From: Sunxiuqinia elliptica
GTDB lineage: Bacteria > Bacteroidota > Bacteroidia > Bacteroidales > Prolixibacteraceae
Length of the DNA stretch: 64,000 nt
Assembly: GCF_900113005.1 (NCBI RefSeq)
Contig: NZ_FONW01000010.1
Location: forward strand, 1-64,000
Direction of reading: 5' to 3'
Positions 16,403 through 25,355 of this stretch are shown piece after piece. Both the position numbers and the translations under genes were made by a program. The notes beneath the pieces are model-generated. The model did not search any database. It saw only the letters and a list, made by a program, of their open reading frames with translations, and had not been told where the DNA came from. The first letter of the stretch is position 1. Each line of letters opens with the position of its first letter.

Positions 16403-17830
16403 CTATTTTAAAGGTTGATTATTTTTAATTGCTATTTTAGCGTTTTCCGCCATTTTCATGATCTTCTTTACCACTCCCGGATGTTCAGAAGCCACATTGG
16501 TTGCTTCTCCCATATCCGCTGTTAGATCATATAATTGAGGTGAATCAAAATTTCCAGTCCAATGTTTTCCGCTCAAAATCAATTTCCAATTCTGATAACG
16601 AACACTCATCAATCGACCTGTTGCCGTGAAACCATAAACTGCCTCGTGTGGAGATTTAGCACCTTCCTTTCCGAACATTAAGTCCCGGATATCTTTACCG
16701 TCGATGACACGATCGGTCGGGATTTCGGCCCCTCCAATGTGTGCAAACGTCGTGAACAAGTCCATTCCGGTAATCGGCTCATCCGACTCAGTTGCAGCCG
16801 GAATATGCCCCGGCCATTTCATGATACACGAAACTTTTATCCCTCCTTCAAATCGCTCTTGATACTTTCCTTCGCGAAGCACATGCTCCCGATCAGGATC
16901 AGTAAATCCGAATCGGCCATAGCAGTTTTCAAGCTCCTCATCTTTATGGACCAACGGGCCATTATCCGAAGTAAAAACAATAATGGTATTGTCCTCTATT
17001 TTCAAGCGTTTCAAAGTATTCAGAATGATCCCCACGGAGGTATCCAGGTATTCAACCGCATCGCCATAAGCAGCCGCCTTGCTCCTGCCTTCAAATCCTT
17101 TGGGTACAAACCAAGGCGTGTGCGTTTCAATATTTGCATACTGCAGATAAAACGGTTGGTCTTCCTTCGCGGAGCGGTAGATAAACTTACAGGCTTCGCG
17201 CGTAAAAAGTGCCGGCAGCTCAGCTAAATCATTGTTATCGCATCGTTTGATTACCTGCGCCTGTTCAATTAATGGAATCGCCGGATCGCTGATTCCATTG
17301 GGACGCCAACCGGAATTACCGATACGTTCAGGCCCGTGATCATTCGGATAAGGGATTCCAAGGAACTCATCAAAGCCATGCACACAAGGCAGGTATTGAG
17401 GCAAATGCCCCAGATGCCACTTTCCATACAGGCCAGTCCGATAGCCCTGCTCCTTCAACAGCTCTGTAATCGAAACTTCCAACTCATCTTCCAAACCATG
17501 TTTTGAATGAGGGAAAAGCACATACAAGCCAGTGTTGTTGTTAACACGTGGCGCATAACGCCCCGTCAGAAGCGCCGCCCGAGAAGGCGTACAAGTTCCA
17601 TGCGGTGCGTAAAAACTGGTAAATTTAATTCCACTTTCAGCCAACGCATCCAGATTAGGCGTGTGGATATCTTTTGAGCCAAAACAGCTCAAATCATCAT
17701 AACCAACATCGTCGGCCACAATGTGGACAATATTAGGTTTTGATTGATTCTGGGCAATTCCAGAGAACGCAATTGCAGTCAATGCAAAAACACTTAAAGA
17801 AGTCTTTGGTAGTAGTAGGGTTTTGTTCAT
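16403..17830 (-). CDS. Secreted sulfatase, family S1
   Basis: 475 aa with a signal peptide (about 1-26, ending GIAQ). S1 motifs are ADD (39-41), CTPSR (80-84, a Cys-type formylglycine site with Thr in second place), GKWHLG near residue 137 and FTSDNGPL near residue 284. The active-site loop reads GTCTPSRAALLTGRYAPR, distinct from the other five sulfatases here, so it probably serves a different sulfate position. It is placed 5 nt before the GH109-like gene and 62 nt after the DUF4091/GH123-like gene, implying joint removal of sulfate and HexNAc. Confidence 0.93.
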   Translation of the reverse strand: MNKTLLLPKTSLSVFALTAIAFSGIAQNQSKPNIVHIVADDVGYDDLSCFGSKDIHTPNLDALAESGIKFTSFYAPHGTCTPSRAALLTGRYAPRVNNNTGLYVLFPHSKHGLEDELEVSITELLKEQGYRTGLYGKWHLGHLPQYLPCVHGFDEFLGIPYPNDHGPERIGNSGWRPNGISDPAIPLIEQAQVIKRCDNNDLAELPALFTREACKFIYRSAKEDQPFYLQYANIETHTPWFVPKGFEGRSKAAAYGDAVEYLDTSVGIILNTLKRLKIEDNTIIVFTSDNGPLVHKDEELENCYGRFGFTDPDREHVLREGKYQERFEGGIKVSCIMKWPGHIPAATESDEPITGMDLFTTFAHIGGAEIPTDRVIDGKDIRDLMFGKEGAKSPHEAVYGFTATGRLMSVRYQNWKLILSGKHWTGNFDSPQLYDLTADMGEATNVASEHPGVVKKIMKMAENAKIAIKNNQPLK

Positions 17831-17892
17831 TTTGTTCTATTTGTATCGTTCATTTTCTATTGTTACAGCTTCTACCCAAAAATATTGCTCAA

Positions 17893-20190
17893 TTACCATT
17901 TTTCGGAACCTGCACCCAACAGTTCGATGTATTGGGCTAACTTCTTCCGATAGGTCAACATATCTTTCGGGTTTTTAGAATAGGTTTGTTCATCTGTTAT
18001 AATTGAGGCCGGAAGCGTTAATAGCTGTGCAGCTTCTTTCGCTAATTCTTTATCTTTTCCTGAGGCTTTTTTAATGGCATTTTGCAGCAAAATCAGATAG
18101 TCATAATCTTCCAATCCGTCTCGCAGGATTTCAAGTCTCAGGGATGGAATAGGACCAGCAATCCACGGTTTGCTTTTTTCATTGGGCTGTTTATTGGGTG
18201 GATAAAAGAACCGGCCATCTCCATTTCCCCAAATCGTTTGCTTTCCCTGTGGCCAGCCGTAACCGGTCACAAAAGACATCGGTTCTTCCCATGGATTCTG
18301 GAGGTAATCTTTAGGCGATGCAGAGCGAGAATTCCAATAGTTGGTTGACCAAATCAGGATCCCTTTAAATTGAAACTTCCACGAAGCCCAAACCCACATT
18401 CTGAGATTTACGGCGTCATGATCAATAAACTCTGAAATCCATGGAGACTTTGGCCAACAACAGAGGTAAGTCCAATACTCCAACCCGCGTTCGTTAAGTT
18501 TTCGAGCTTTCTCGTGATCCAGCTTATGCCAGATTGTACAGCTAATATCGGTTACATCCGAAAGGTCCTGTCCCTCCACATGTTCCGTTAGAAAAGTCGT
18601 TAGCTTGGGCGCATACTTTTTGATCGTCTCGTTGCCTTCCCTCACAAAAGGGTAATCTTTAGCATTGGGTTCATCAAACCAATAAATATACTCTTTACCC
18701 AACCAGCCTTTTTCTTCGAGGTGCTGTTCTATTTGCACCAAGTAGCGCTGCATGAGCTTCTCATATTCTTCTGTTCCTTGCTCAAAGCCTTCAAAAACAC
18801 CCGGTGTCCGGTCGTAGTAGGTTCCACTTCCCATGCCCTTCAGTGCCAAACGAAAGCCATTAAATCCAAAATCGTCTAAATAACGCTCGCCTGCCCGATC
18901 AAAGTCACTAAAGTCCAGTTCAATATTAATCTGATCCAAATCGACTTCGAAATTGCCGGCCGTTAACTGATTCTTCTGTGTTTCATCCTTCAACGTTACT
19001 TCATCAAACCAGCTCACTCCGGTATGTTCTCCGGTGTAAGAATGAAAAACTGGGTATAAAAAGACTTTCACATATCTAATTTCGTCAGCCAATTTGCCCA
19101 AGTTGAGCGAATACGCTTTCCAAGCTTCATTCCCTGTGAAAACTTCCATCCGGTTTTCGTAAACCAACAACTTCTTCTCCGCATTATAACAGGCTACTTT
19201 CACACAAAACTGCTGTTCTTCTTCCTGTGTCTTAGTCCACCACGATAAGTCATATTTATCACGGTTAACCTCAATAAAGTCTGATTCGGCATAGGTATCC
19301 TCGCTTCGATTTTCGTCTTCAACTTTAAACGCATATTTTCCGGCTTGTTTTTCCTGACTATCGTAAAAACCGCCCTGCCAGAAAACACCAGAGATACTTT
19401 CTCTTATAGGAGCAAATTCGAAGGGATTGTATGGAGCAACCTTGTAATTCTTAAATGCTTGCATGTACCGATCAAATACCTGTTTTGAATCGGCTGGATT
19501 GGTTAATTGATGATACTCATTAACCGTATTCATGTTTAAGCCAAAGCCCGACCGCATGCTCGTTACTTTGGGAAGTGTAAAATCCCACACATTCAATTGG
19601 ATAGGAATACTTAGGTTCCACCCTTCAGCACCTAGATGCAAACTTCCATGATAAGTCCCTGCGGGGGTTCCCTCCGGCGTTTTGATGGTCACCCAAAAAG
19701 GCTGATTCTCGGCACCAAAAAGAATTGCCGGTTCATCATACAACGGCAAGGGATCAGGCCACCACCCTTTAAAACTGTAATCATCCGTTGGCTTAGTCAC
19801 CTTCACATAGTCCACCTTTCGAATACTAGCCTGCTCGGCCTCGACCCGACTTCCATCTTCATTTGTTAAGGAAGAAACGGTCAATCGAAAGTTCTCTAAC
19901 CGTTGATTAGGCTTAATAACCACCAGAAATGATTCATACTCATTCTTCGCAGACCAAATTTTAATGGTATCACCATCTTGATCTGGAACAGGCGTATTCC
20001 GCATCACCTTATAAGCACCTTCAGCCCACCAAACGGCACACTGCTCATTGTTTTCAATTAAATATCCATAGCCACCAACATCACGATGATAAGGATCAAC
20101 TAAGGTATTTTCTTGTGCCAAGCCCGAAGATGAGTAAGCTACTAAACTTAGCACGAAGCATAAAATATTTAGGTTTTTGAAGATTAGCAT
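17893..20190 (-). CDS. GH123-like secreted protein (DUF4091 type)
   Basis: 765 aa with a signal peptide (about 1-25). An N-terminal beta-sandwich (IWSAKNEYESFLVVIKP, about 78-94) is followed by a TIM-barrel-like domain and a C-terminal DUF4091 region with RLEILRDGLEDYDYL. This is the arrangement of GH123 beta-N-acetylgalactosaminidases. The candidate catalytic Asp-Glu pair is WFDEP (Asp506, Glu507). An extra carbohydrate-binding-like insert (about 280-405) has VSWFDEVTL at its end. GH123 uses substrate-assisted catalysis on 2-acetamido sugars. Sequence drift from characterised GH123 is considerable, so substrate is uncertain. Flanked by sulfatases on both sides. Confidence 0.75.
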   Translation of the reverse strand: MLIFKNLNILCFVLSLVAYSSSGLAQENTLVDPYHRDVGGYGYLIENNEQCAVWWAEGAYKVMRNTPVPDQDGDTIKIWSAKNEYESFLVVIKPNQRLENFRLTVSSLTNEDGSRVEAEQASIRKVDYVKVTKPTDDYSFKGWWPDPLPLYDEPAILFGAENQPFWVTIKTPEGTPAGTYHGSLHLGAEGWNLSIPIQLNVWDFTLPKVTSMRSGFGLNMNTVNEYHQLTNPADSKQVFDRYMQAFKNYKVAPYNPFEFAPIRESISGVFWQGGFYDSQEKQAGKYAFKVEDENRSEDTYAESDFIEVNRDKYDLSWWTKTQEEEQQFCVKVACYNAEKKLLVYENRMEVFTGNEAWKAYSLNLGKLADEIRYVKVFLYPVFHSYTGEHTGVSWFDEVTLKDETQKNQLTAGNFEVDLDQINIELDFSDFDRAGERYLDDFGFNGFRLALKGMGSGTYYDRTPGVFEGFEQGTEEYEKLMQRYLVQIEQHLEEKGWLGKEYIYWFDEPNAKDYPFVREGNETIKKYAPKLTTFLTEHVEGQDLSDVTDISCTIWHKLDHEKARKLNERGLEYWTYLCCWPKSPWISEFIDHDAVNLRMWVWASWKFQFKGILIWSTNYWNSRSASPKDYLQNPWEEPMSFVTGYGWPQGKQTIWGNGDGRFFYPPNKQPNEKSKPWIAGPIPSLRLEILRDGLEDYDYLILLQNAIKKASGKDKELAKEAAQLLTLPASIITDEQTYSKNPKDMLTYRKKLAQYIELLGAGSEKW

Positions 20191-20218
20191 GGTGTTTATT
20201 CTTTTCTGAAATTGAATT

Positions 20219-20246
20219 GCTGGCCAGACAAATAGTGCCGGCCAAC
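20219..20246 (-). terminator. Weak hairpin after the sulfatase at 20272-21813
   Basis: GCTGGCC (20219-20225) pairs with GGCCAAC (20240-20246), with one G-U pair on the minus-strand RNA. A moderately U-rich tail (AAUUCAAUUUC) follows. It could be a weak terminator or an RNA-stability stem within the long operon. Confidence 0.35.
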
Positions 20247-20271
20247 ATCAAAAAACAGTACTCCCGAAACC

Positions 20272-21813
20272 TTAAAGAGCTCTGGCCTCATCAGGCCATG
20301 GCACTATCTTTCCGGTAGCTTTCAGAGTCGGACGCTGAGCATCTACACTTCTTAGGTAGTCGCTCAACTTTTGAGCCAGTTCATTGACTTTCTCAGGATT
20401 TGATTCCACTAGATTTTGCTTTTCACCAATATCCTGAGGAATATTAAACAGTTCAAAATGCTGATCGCGATAGTAATAAATCAACTTCCAATCGCCACTT
20501 CGAATGGTACTTGTTGCTCCAATTCCAGGACCAGTTGGGCCCCAATTGTTTGGGAAATGCCAGAAAAGATCGCGGCCATCTGCCGTAGTTCCCTCATTCA
20601 GTAGCATGGGCACAAAACTTTTTCCATCAACAGTTTGTACTGTTTGGTAATCGTTTACTCCAGCCATTTCTAAAATAGAGGGGAAAAAATCTTCAATCAG
20701 CAGGTAGTCATCACAGCTTGATTTTGGCTGCACTTTTCCGGGCCATTTAACAATCATTGGCTCCCGGATACCCCCTTCGTAAGCAGAGCCTTTACCGCTT
20801 TGCAAAGGGCTGTTATGGGTAAATAATTCTCCGGCTCGTGGACGAAGACTAAAACCACCATTATCGGACATAAACAGTACGATCGTATTATCGGCAATCC
20901 CTTTTTCATCCAGATAGTCCATCAAATCGACCAAGCTCTTGTCCATCGCTTCAACCATGGAAGCGTACTTTGCCTCAGACTCCGGCAAGCCCAGATCCAG
21001 GTATTTCTGATAAAAACGTTGATCAGCATTCAACGGAATATGCACAGCATAATGAGCCATGTAAAGGTAGAAAGGCTTTTCTACCGACAATGCTTGATCC
21101 ATCGCCTTCTTGGCCTCTATTGTCAAAGCTTCGGTTATAAAAATCGAATCGCCATGGTATTTCTCCAATCCGGGAACTCCCCATGGCTCGGTATGAACAC
21201 CTTTTTCTTTATTGCCAAAATTCTGCTCACCTAAATAACTTCCTAAGCCTCCGGCAGCATGTCCTGCAATATTTACATCAAACCCACAGGTTAGCGGATT
21301 GGCTGATGGTGTTGTCATAGCTCCAAAATGTGCCTTCCCACAATGAATGGTAAAGTACCCGTTGTCCTTCAATATTTGTGGCAGCATAGTTGCCTGAATC
21401 GAATTTTCGATACTATCAACCGGTTGCACCCCATTGACATTCCATTCAGGATACTCCAACAGCTTGTGTTGTGCATCAACAGAGGCATTTAGGCGCAATG
21501 TCCAGTTGGTTACCCGGTGCCTTGCAGCGTTCATTCCACTCATCAAACTTACGCGCGTGGGCGAACACACCGATGAAGCATAAGCTTGTGTAAAAAGCAT
21601 TCCTTCCGATGCCAAACGCTCCATTCCTGGCGTATGATAACGTTCATTAAATGCTGTTTTTTCTTTCCAAAAAGGCACTGAGGTATCTTGCCACCCCATG
21701 TCATCAACTAAGAATAAGATGATATTTGGTTTTTGAACTTCCGGCTCGGAACATCCTGCCAACAGTGAGGCTGCTGCCAAACAAGCTCCAGAATAGGCTT
21801 TAAGTAGTTTCAT
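20272..21813 (-). CDS. Sulfatase lipoprotein, family S1
   Basis: 513 aa. Lipobox LLAGC (Cys21). VDD (36-38), CSPTR (83-87), GKAHFGAM near residue 164, AVHIP and FMSDNGGF mark a complete S1 enzyme. It is closely related to the sulfatase at 166-1653, sharing SVPFW, ERY.TP and the GMNAARH and NIAGHAAGG segments, so the locus has two copies of one sulfatase type about 19 kb apart. Neighbours are an EEP-family protein upstream (20 nt) and the GH123-like protein downstream. Confidence 0.93.
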   Translation of the reverse strand: MKLLKAYSGACLAAASLLAGCSEPEVQKPNIILFLVDDMGWQDTSVPFWKEKTAFNERYHTPGMERLASEGMLFTQAYASSVCSPTRVSLMSGMNAARHRVTNWTLRLNASVDAQHKLLEYPEWNVNGVQPVDSIENSIQATMLPQILKDNGYFTIHCGKAHFGAMTTPSANPLTCGFDVNIAGHAAGGLGSYLGEQNFGNKEKGVHTEPWGVPGLEKYHGDSIFITEALTIEAKKAMDQALSVEKPFYLYMAHYAVHIPLNADQRFYQKYLDLGLPESEAKYASMVEAMDKSLVDLMDYLDEKGIADNTIVLFMSDNGGFSLRPRAGELFTHNSPLQSGKGSAYEGGIREPMIVKWPGKVQPKSSCDDYLLIEDFFPSILEMAGVNDYQTVQTVDGKSFVPMLLNEGTTADGRDLFWHFPNNWGPTGPGIGATSTIRSGDWKLIYYYRDQHFELFNIPQDIGEKQNLVESNPEKVNELAQKLSDYLRSVDAQRPTLKATGKIVPWPDEARAL

Positions 21814-21833
21814 TTTGAGTAGTTATTTTGGGT

Positions 21834-22916
21834 TTAATTCAGTTCAAAGGTAGCTAAAACTGCTTTATGATCTGTTGCCCAAATACCTTTTGGTACCATT
21901 ATTGGGTCTTCTGTTTTATCAGGCACCCGCTCATTTCGCTCAATAGATCCCTTGGGTCCCACAATAATAACACGTTTCAATTTTATTTTAGCATTCGGTT
22001 TATAAAAGATAAAATCGATCCGATCCCGATCATCCGCATCCGGGCTCCAAGCCAATTTGCGAATGTCCACCAACGGGTTATCTGCCGGAAAGGTAAATCC
22101 AGGATGCGTAACCGGATTGGGATAGACTTCCCGATAAACATCCTTAAAACCTGCGCGTTCCAGAGCTTTGGTATTGTGCCACTCCATGACCACACCATGA
22201 TGGTCAAACAAGTCTTTTGTCGCTTCTGTCCAGTCGAGATGAGAAGGTTCATTAAAGTCGCCTCCCAGCATAGCCAGGCGTCCATTTCTTTGTTCCTTTT
22301 CAGCATCTTCAATGACCGCCCGAATCGCTTCATCACGCATTGATTTCAGGTTGTATTCAGCAATCACCGCCGTATCGGTAACAATTGCATCCAACTTTTT
22401 CCAGGTTGATCCATCATATCCACGGGGTAGGTAAAGGCTACAATGCCTGTAATCGAGATGGGCACTGTAAAACGCGATTTCAGTACCCTCCACATCAATG
22501 ATTGCCTTGGTTACTGATCCCTGATCATTTTTAACCGGAAATAAAGCCTCTTGCTTAACAATTGGATAGCGCGATAAAATACCCGTGTCCTGGCTTCTCT
22601 GAGAATAAAAGGTATAACCACGATCTTTCAAATCCTTGACTAGCCGTCCTGCTAAACTGATGTCGTCATAGTTTCGAACCTCACTTAGTGCAATCAGATC
22701 AGCATCCAGTCGAATCACTTCATCTAAAATGGCAGGGTAACCATTTTCGACCACAGTACCTTCCTGCCAAATATTAAATTGCAAGACTTTCAGTTCTCGT
22801 CCTTGAGCGGTATTTAAATAACCGCTCAAGGCAAAGAACAATAACAAAAAGAATGTTTTTATATTATGAGAAGCAAACCATTGTTTTCTCCTCGAAGAAT
22901 CTATTTTTTCGAACAT
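21834..22916 (-). CDS. Secreted endonuclease/exonuclease/phosphatase (EEP) family protein
   Basis: 360 aa with an extended N-terminus and signal peptide (hydrophobic core about 20-37). EEP-fold metal and catalytic motifs are seen in order: QFNIWQEG, ALSEVRNY, SAHLDY, GGDFNEPSHLDW, DRIDFIFYK and TDHKAVL. The fold covers DNases, inositol-phosphate phosphatases and neutral sphingomyelinases, all cleaving phosphoesters with Mg2+. A secreted form next to fucosidases suggests removal of phosphate esters or phosphodiesters from a glycan, or lipid-headgroup cleavage. It resembles the C-terminal half of the protein at 27318-28898. The signal-peptide coding region contains a perfect inverted repeat (22801-22831). 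Confidence 0.85.
   Translation of the reverse strand: MFEKIDSSRRKQWFASHNIKTFFLLLFFALSGYLNTAQGRELKVLQFNIWQEGTVVENGYPAILDEVIRLDADLIALSEVRNYDDISLAGRLVKDLKDRGYTFYSQRSQDTGILSRYPIVKQEALFPVKNDQGSVTKAIIDVEGTEIAFYSAHLDYRHCSLYLPRGYDGSTWKKLDAIVTDTAVIAEYNLKSMRDEAIRAVIEDAEKEQRNGRLAMLGGDFNEPSHLDWTEATKDLFDHHGVVMEWHNTKALERAGFKDVYREVYPNPVTHPGFTFPADNPLVDIRKLAWSPDADDRDRIDFIFYKPNAKIKLKRVIIVGPKGSIERNERVPDKTEDPIMVPKGIWATDHKAVLATFELN
22801..22831. repeat. Perfect 11-bp inverted repeat inside the signal-peptide coding region
   Basis: CCTTGAGCGGT (22801-22811) and ACCGCTCAAGG (22821-22831) flank the 9-bp loop ATTTAAATA. In the mRNA of the EEP gene this forms a strong stem about 85-115 nt after the start codon. Codons across it read as the end of the signal peptide (SGYLNTAQG). 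Confidence 0.9.
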
Positions 22917-22927
22917 CTCCCAAACAA

Positions 22928-25159
22928 TTACTTCGTTTTCAAAAAGTCAATTTCGGCAATCGCTGCAGCTTTATTTCCTCCGGCAATAACCCGAGATTCA
23001 ATCCGGAAAAAACGTGTAGATACGGACGCATTAAAATAATGAGTCCTGGGAGTCGGATCATTGATCAAGTTCCCAAACTTGAAGGTTTCAAGCGTTCTCC
23101 AGCTTTTACCGTCCGTGCTTGTTTTAATCAGCCCTTCTTCAATCATTCCATCAGCATTGGCTGTTTGAGGCGTATAAACGAAACCTGTCAGGGTTTGTTC
23201 CTGTCCCAAGTCAATAGCTAAAAAGTGAGCTCCATTTCGTGTCGAAGTCCAGTAGGTTTGGCTATTTTCATCGAAAGCCATTGTTCCGGCATGTCCGTCA
23301 GCTTCCTGATCGGCACCAACCAGTTTCCAGTCTTTCTTGATAATACCGAAGGTTTTTTCGGCCACACTACCTGACTGGTCTTTGGTGAATGAGCGGGCTT
23401 TTACTTGTCCTGACTCATGTAAGAATGGAGCGGTATACAATTTTGAAGTGTTGGTCGGCTCACTTCCATCCAGAGTATAACGAATTTCCAGGTCACTATT
23501 GATATTTTTTGAAATGTCCTCACCATGAGGTTTCCACCCAAAATCATGTTTCTTCGGCTCAATGGTCAACTGACCATCAATGCTTCGGGTGAAAGCGAGT
23601 TGTGGTGGACGGTTTTTATAATAATGAACAGAAACTTTGGCAATAGCTGGGACCATACGCGATTCTAAGATTCGCAAACGCCATTTTGAAGTGGTCACTG
23701 TAGGGAAACGTAAAATACGTTTGTAGCCCACATTGGTCGCCGATGCAACTTCTTGCCACTGATTATCAATCCAAGCATCCAACGCGTGTTTCTCAATACG
23801 CTCGCTATGGCTGGCTATAGCCTCCTGAATAACAAAGCGGTTAGCTTCCACTTCCGAAGTCATGGTAATTTCAATGGCCTTTTCATCATCTGCAAGCAGT
23901 TCGTATGAGTTTGGATCATCATCCAACACCTCTGCAGGACCTTTAGCTCCTTTTAGCAGATCGGTGCCATAGGTTTGCTCAATGCGTTTCCCCACTTCTT
24001 CCAAAACCTGAACATCCTCGTCAGAAAAACGACCTTGACGATTCGGTGGAATGTTAAGTAAGAAAATGGAGTTTCCACCAACTGAACGCTCGTACATGTC
24101 AAACACATCATCGGCACTGCGCACTTTTTGCTTGGTGTCATCGCGATAGAACCAACCTTCGCGAATAGACGTATTGGTTTCTGCTGGTTGATAATGCAAA
24201 AATTTGCCTTTGACCAGATCATCACGGCTACCCAATGACTTTGCAGTAAGATCGCCAAAACGCCCCATCTTATTAGGATCTTCTTGATAAGGAATCACGT
24301 TCCATTCAGTATCGCGCGTTTGTCCGGCTTCGTTACCACACCACCGAATATCTTCACGGCCAAAAATAACCGCTTCTGGAGCCAATTTATGAATTAGCTC
24401 TTTCCAAGCCATATAATCGTAGGTTTGACCGCCTTTACGCTTTGGGTGTGCCCCATCAAACCACACTTCATGCACTGGACCATATTCAGTCAGCAACTCA
24501 AACAATTGGTTCAGGAAATATTCATTGTAATCGTCCACCGTGAATTTAAAGGTGGTTTTATTGTCGAACGGACGTCCTTCTACCGGGCGAGGAATGACAC
24601 GCTCCGTCTTTTTACTCAAGTTTCCATACAATCCTTCCGAGTTTTCAATCTGGAACAAATCGGCAGGAGAAAGGTAAACCCCCAGTTTTAAATCATGCTT
24701 TTTACATGATTCAGCCAAACTCTTTAACACATCGCCTTTACCATTTTCAAATGGAGAAGACATGATTCCATGCTCGGTATATCGGCTTTGCCACAGGCAA
24801 AAACCATCATGGTGCTTGGCCGTAAAGATCACTTTGGTCATTCCGGCTGCTTTCATCGCATTACACCATTGGTCGGTATCCAGTTCCCGAAGATCAAAAA
24901 TCTTAGGATCCTCCATCCCATTTCCCCACTCCATTCGGGTAAAGGTATTGGGACCAAAATGAATAAAAGCAATGAATTCATCGCTCAGAGCATCCATTTG
25001 GTTGGGCGTAGGCACCACATGTGCAGCTTTAGCAATGATTGAATCTTTGGTATCGTTGGTTTCAATTGGAATGGTACTAGCGGTCTTCATCGTAAGCCCC
25101 GAAGGCTTCGAACAGCCTATAACAAGGGCTAGAAGAAAAAGAGGAATTATTCTTTTCAT
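22928..25159 (-). CDS. GH29 alpha-L-fucosidase lipoprotein with C-terminal FN3/chitobiase-like and F5/8-type domains
   Basis: 743 aa. Lipobox LVIGC (Cys16). The GH29 barrel carries FIHFGPNTFT (65-74), KHHDGFCLW (115-123) and the nucleophile in WFDGAHPK (Asp235). The HFGPNTFT version and the short GLYLSP-type strand suggest the GH29-B branch, which favours alpha-1,3/1,4-linked fucose on branched glycans. After the barrel come a chitobiase-like segment (YTLDGSEPT, about 563) and a galactose-binding F5/8-type C domain (about 610-743). A promoter-like box (25219-25226) and an inverted repeat lie upstream, so it may have its own start in addition to operon read-through. Confidence 0.93.
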   Translation of the reverse strand: MKRIIPLFLLALVIGCSKPSGLTMKTASTIPIETNDTKDSIIAKAAHVVPTPNQMDALSDEFIAFIHFGPNTFTRMEWGNGMEDPKIFDLRELDTDQWCNAMKAAGMTKVIFTAKHHDGFCLWQSRYTEHGIMSSPFENGKGDVLKSLAESCKKHDLKLGVYLSPADLFQIENSEGLYGNLSKKTERVIPRPVEGRPFDNKTTFKFTVDDYNEYFLNQLFELLTEYGPVHEVWFDGAHPKRKGGQTYDYMAWKELIHKLAPEAVIFGREDIRWCGNEAGQTRDTEWNVIPYQEDPNKMGRFGDLTAKSLGSRDDLVKGKFLHYQPAETNTSIREGWFYRDDTKQKVRSADDVFDMYERSVGGNSIFLLNIPPNRQGRFSDEDVQVLEEVGKRIEQTYGTDLLKGAKGPAEVLDDDPNSYELLADDEKAIEITMTSEVEANRFVIQEAIASHSERIEKHALDAWIDNQWQEVASATNVGYKRILRFPTVTTSKWRLRILESRMVPAIAKVSVHYYKNRPPQLAFTRSIDGQLTIEPKKHDFGWKPHGEDISKNINSDLEIRYTLDGSEPTNTSKLYTAPFLHESGQVKARSFTKDQSGSVAEKTFGIIKKDWKLVGADQEADGHAGTMAFDENSQTYWTSTRNGAHFLAIDLGQEQTLTGFVYTPQTANADGMIEEGLIKTSTDGKSWRTLETFKFGNLINDPTPRTHYFNASVSTRFFRIESRVIAGGNKAAAIAEIDFLKTK

Positions 25160-25218
25160 TGAGTAGTTATTTGTTGAGTAGTTTGAGCCTATAAAACTAT
25201 CTTTCTATTTTCAATTTT

Positions 25219-25226
25219 CAAAAATA
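25219..25226 (-). promoter_or_regulatory. Possible -7 promoter element upstream of the GH29 gene
   Basis: CAAAAATA on the plus strand is TATTTTTG on the minus strand, matching TAnnTTTG. It lies 60 nt before the GH29 start. No TTTG was found at the expected -33 distance, so the call is weak. Confidence 0.35.
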
Positions 25227-25271
25227 AAATCAGGGACTTTACCTATCTTTAGTCCGAGATGCTTATAATCA

Positions 25272-25289
25272 AATTAGTATACACTAATT
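25272..25289. repeat. Short inverted repeat AATTAGT-ATAC-ACTAATT
   Basis: Arms of 7 bp (25272-25278 and 25283-25289) around ATAC, in the 196-bp spacer upstream of the GH29 gene and about 46 bp upstream of the -7-like box. It is symmetrical enough to be an operator but is AT-rich and could be chance. Confidence 0.35.
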
Positions 25290-25355
25290 CGAAGTGAATT
25301 TTTGATGCTGTTCGAAGCTTTCTCTTTGCTGCAAGACAAATAAAACTCCACTAAT

